From Chloroflexi bacterium UBA6077 (GTDB lineage Bacteria; Chloroflexota; UBA6077): 16,131 nt of DNA. The DNA is taken from positions 99,440 to 115,570 of the forward strand of contig DIXP01000079.1 of assembly GCA_002436065.1 (NCBI GenBank), given 5' to 3'. Position 1 is the first letter of the stretch, and every line of letters begins with the position of its first letter. Below are positions 14,410 through 16,131 of this stretch, piece by piece. The position numbers and the translations under genes were made by a program. Below the pieces are notes generated by a model. It was not told the origin of the DNA. It made no database searches and worked only from the letters and a program-made list of their open reading frames with translations.

Positions 14410-14482
14410 TGGTGAGTGATAAGTGGTAAGTAATGGAGACGCAAGTCCCGATTACTCACTACTTATCACTCGCTACTCATTA
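14410..14482. repeat. Inverted pair of heptamer arrays (TAGTGAG type) between livK and livH
   Basis: On the coding (minus) strand five units run from 14482 to 14448: TAATGAG, TAGCGAG, TGATAAG, TAGTGAG and TAATCGG. On the plus strand four units run 14410-14437: TGGTGAG, TGATAAG, TGGTAAG and TAATGGA. The two arrays are imperfect reverse complements (20-base core with three mismatches) and could fold as a hairpin. The TAA stop of livK is the first three bases of the first unit. Confidence 0.8.
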
Positions 14483-15664
14483 CTGTCCCTTTACCGTCTT
14501 GATGACGCTGACCTTCTCGTCCTTGATCTGGCCGATGTAGGCCTGGCGCAGGCCATCGCCCTTCTCGTCGAAGGTATACTCGCCGGTGATGCCCTTGTAG
14601 CCTTTGACGGCCCGCAGTCCGTCCTGGATCGCCTTGGGCTCCGTGCCGGACTTCTCGATCACCTGGGCCAGGATGTTGGCGCCGTCGTAGTAGACCGACT
14701 GGATGAAGTTGGCCGGCAACTTGGCCTTGGCTTCGATCTTCTTGACCCATTCCTGGATGGCCGGCTCGTCGTTCGGAGCCCAGTCGACAATCACGGTGTG
14801 GCCGTTGGCGGCCTGCTTAGCCAGTTTGAGGGCGTCGGCGATGCCGTAGGCGGGCGACCCGAGCAGCTTCATATTCACGCCTAGCTGGCTCATGTTGGTC
14901 ATGATCATGGCGGCGTCGGGTGGGTAGCTCCAGCCAATTACCAGATCTGCGTTGGCCTTCTGGATGTTCAGCAGCTGCGCGGTCACGTCCTTGTCGTCCA
15001 TGTTGTAGGACTCCATCGCCACGGGGGGCGATCCGAGCTTCTCCAGGGTCTCCTTGACCACCTTAGAGGCGCCCGCTCCCATCTCGCCGGTCACGGAGAG
15101 GATGGCTATCTTCTTGGCGCCCATCTCCTTGACGGCGTACTCGGCGGCAAGCTTGCCCATGATGTCGTCGTTGGTGCGCACCCGGAAGATCCAGGGGTTG
15201 CCGACGGCGGTCACACCGGGGCCGCTAGCCCCTGTAATGGCGGGAATGCCTGCCTTCTTGATGGCTGGTTCGACCGCCATGTCGAAGTTGGCAAAGTTGG
15301 GGATGAATGTCGCCACCGGCTTCTGGTCGGCGATGATCTTGTTGTAGGCGTTCACAGTGCCGGGGGGGGTCGAGGCGTCGTCCTCGATCACCAGCTTGAT
15401 CTGGCGACCCTTGATCCCACCCTTCTGGTTCACCTCGTCGAAAGCCAGCTTGATGCCGTTGGTCTGGTTGTCGCCGGTGCCGGCCTGGGGTCCGGTGACT
15501 TCGGTGACCAGGCCGATGACGATGGGCTGCTGGGTGTCCTTGCCGGCGGGTTGGGATCCACTGCTGCCGGAGGAGGACGCGCTGGGCTGGGCGCAGGCGG
15601 TGAGGGAGAAGAGCATCACCCCGACCAGGAATGGTACCGGTAGGAATCTGGCTGCCTTGTTCAT
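14480..15664 (-). CDS. livK: Amino acid ABC transporter substrate-binding lipoprotein, LivK type
   Basis: Extracytoplasmic receptor of 394 aa that captures the substrate and delivers it to LivH/LivM. A signal peptide ends in the lipobox LTAC, with lipidated C24, followed by a Ser/Gly/Gln-rich tether (25-47). The mature part starts PIVIGLVTEVTGPQAGTGDNQTNGIKLAFDEVNQKGGIKG, the standard opening of the Peripla_BP_6 family. The stretch IPAITGASGPGVT matches the family's ligand-binding loop but differs from the Leu/Ile/Val-receptor form. The ATG at 15664 has an AAGGG upstream. It is the first gene of the operon and lies about 80 bp after the T-box terminator. The tryptophan specifier of that leader suggests an aromatic substrate, although the family also binds branched-chain amino acids, amides and urea. 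Confidence 0.92.
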   Translation of the reverse strand: MNKAARFLPVPFLVGVMLFSLTACAQPSASSSGSSGSQPAGKDTQQPIVIGLVTEVTGPQAGTGDNQTNGIKLAFDEVNQKGGIKGRQIKLVIEDDASTPPGTVNAYNKIIADQKPVATFIPNFANFDMAVEPAIKKAGIPAITGASGPGVTAVGNPWIFRVRTNDDIMGKLAAEYAVKEMGAKKIAILSVTGEMGAGASKVVKETLEKLGSPPVAMESYNMDDKDVTAQLLNIQKANADLVIGWSYPPDAAMIMTNMSQLGVNMKLLGSPAYGIADALKLAKQAANGHTVIVDWAPNDEPAIQEWVKKIEAKAKLPANFIQSVYYDGANILAQVIEKSGTEPKAIQDGLRAVKGYKGITGEYTFDEKGDGLRQAYIGQIKDEKVSVIKTVKGQ

Positions 15665-15746
15665 TTGAGTTCCCTTTGGTCCTTTCTAAGAGCTGTTCAG
15701 CTAATGGGCAGCCGGCGCCTTGACCTGAGGGGCGGATGTGGACAAC

Positions 15747-15780
15747 AAAAAAACCTCCGTCCTACAAGGGACGGAGGTTT
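15747..15780 (-). terminator. Intrinsic terminator of the T-box leader
   Basis: On the minus strand a 12-bp perfect stem (arms 15769-15780 and 15751-15762, AAACCTCCGTCC) closes a 6-base loop. The stem's final Ts run into a seven-T tract (15747-15753). Its 5' arm overlaps the 3' side of the antiterminator, so only one of the two can form. This is the off-state of the riboswitch. Confidence 0.95.
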
Positions 15781-16054
15781 CCTCCGCGGTACCACCCTGG
15801 TTTGGCTACTCCCGCAAGGCGCAGGGGAGAAGCCACTCTCTACGGGTCACGGGACCTCGCGCGCAGGTCCGATGCCCGCTCCCGATAACGGGGGAGCAAC
15901 CGGCAGGTACTACTCCAGGGGAAAACCGTTCCCTGTTTGGGCTGCGTCTCCCAGGTCCATTCAGTCTCCGCGCTGCCGTTGGCTCGCACCAAACCCAACT
16001 CGCTGAGGTCCGCTGGAAACCTACTAGTCCTGTTCGCCGACTGTATGCTGATCG
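15747..16054 (-). ncRNA. T-box leader riboswitch, predicted tRNA-Trp (UGG specifier)
   Basis: A complete T-box runs toward livK. Stem I has loop-E bases AGTA (16022-16025) opposite GAA (15960-15962), joined by the helix GGTTTCC/GGAGACT. Immediately after GAA come the specifier TGG (15957-15959) and an A. The distal part of Stem I carries the usual AGCGAGTTGG and GGTGCGAGCC motifs. Stem III is at 15804-15834. The T-box AGGGTGGTACCGCG is at 15785-15798, with the antiterminator helix CGGAGG-AAA-CCTCCG next to it and the competing terminator after. Uncharged tRNA stabilises the antiterminator, so the operon should be on when tryptophan is short. The bulge reads UGGU. The U would pair with discriminator A, or by wobble with the G73 normal for tRNA-Trp. 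Confidence 0.95.
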
Positions 16055-16060
16055 CCATGC

Positions 16061-16089
16061 AGTATGGCACGCGGGTGTGTCCTTGTCAA
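16061..16089 (-). promoter_or_regulatory. Sigma70 promoter of the T-box/liv operon
   Basis: On the minus strand a perfect -35 TTGACA (16084-16089) and a -10 CATACT (16061-16066) are exactly 17 bp apart. Transcription should start near 16053-16055, just before Stem I, giving a leader of about 390 nt before livK. Confidence 0.85.
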
Positions 16090-16131
16090 CCGCGTTTCTT
16101 CTGGAACTGAGAATGCACCATAAGGATCAGG

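Noticed and set aside
13363..14482. CRISPR-like array from the regularly spaced repeats of the liv operon
   Set aside because: The units are 7 bases long with no unique spacers and no cas genes; they are degenerate tandem repeats.
15956..15962. Alternative specifier readings AAT, ATG or GGA in the T-box loop
   Set aside because: The loop-E geometry (AGTA opposite GAA, specifier directly after GAA, then A) selects TGG. ATG is retained only as a caveat because of the bulge base.
15840..16070. Small open frame of 76 codons upstream of livK on the minus strand
   Set aside because: It lies entirely inside the T-box leader RNA, whose structure explains the sequence conservation.

Overview
This is a GC-rich (roughly 60 percent) bacterial chromosomal window with nine protein genes of ordinary length plus one fused gene, one tRNA and one riboswitch. 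No phage, plasmid, CRISPR or transposase genes are visible. The organism is most likely a member of the Chloroflexota or a neighbouring deep lineage. The basis is a T-box leader outside an obvious Firmicutes context, a PdtaS/PdtaR-type two-component pair, a PASTA kinase with a Thr/Pro-rich linker, a GT4-GH57 alpha-glucan gene pair, and many short palindromic and tandem repeats between genes. The taxonomic call is inference (about 0.6).

Layout. 41-2271 (minus): a sensor kinase of the HisKA_2 class followed by its probable partner, an RNA-binding ANTAR response regulator that has its own promoter. 2376-2452 (minus): tRNA-Pro(GGG) with an encoded CCA end. 2837-5437 (plus): a GT4 glycogen-synthase-like glycosyltransferase and a GH57 glycoside hydrolase, separated by a 17-bp perfect inverted repeat that contains the first gene's stop codon. 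5460-5597: a repeat cluster between convergent genes. 5615-8514 (minus): a P-loop kinase, a diacylglycerol-kinase-family lipid kinase and pyruvate kinase, in transcription order. 8698-10491 (plus): a transmembrane Ser/Thr kinase with three PASTA domains. 10564-10655: a palindromic interspersed element. 10666-15664 (minus): a branched-chain-amino-acid-type (HAAT) ABC transporter operon in the order livK, livH, livM-livG fusion, livF. 15747-16089 (minus): a complete T-box leader with a consensus promoter that controls this operon.

The main result is the T-box. Its specifier loop can be read directly: the loop-E pair AGTA/GAA is followed by TGG and then A. The specifier is therefore UGG, tryptophan. 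A 'branched-chain amino acid' transporter under a tryptophan-sensing leader is probably a tryptophan or aromatic amino acid importer. The base after the TGG of the T-box bulge is U. That pairs only by wobble with the usual G73 of tRNA-Trp, which is a real caveat.

The second result is that the permease (LivM) and ATPase (LivG) are one reading frame. They are joined by about 98 residues encoded almost wholly by intergenic-type repeats: an octamer array, a cluster of CCCTCTCCC palindromes and a heptamer array. Similar heptamer arrays sit at other junctions of the operon and overlap stop or start codons. This suggests that expansion of intergenic repeats fused two genes in frame.
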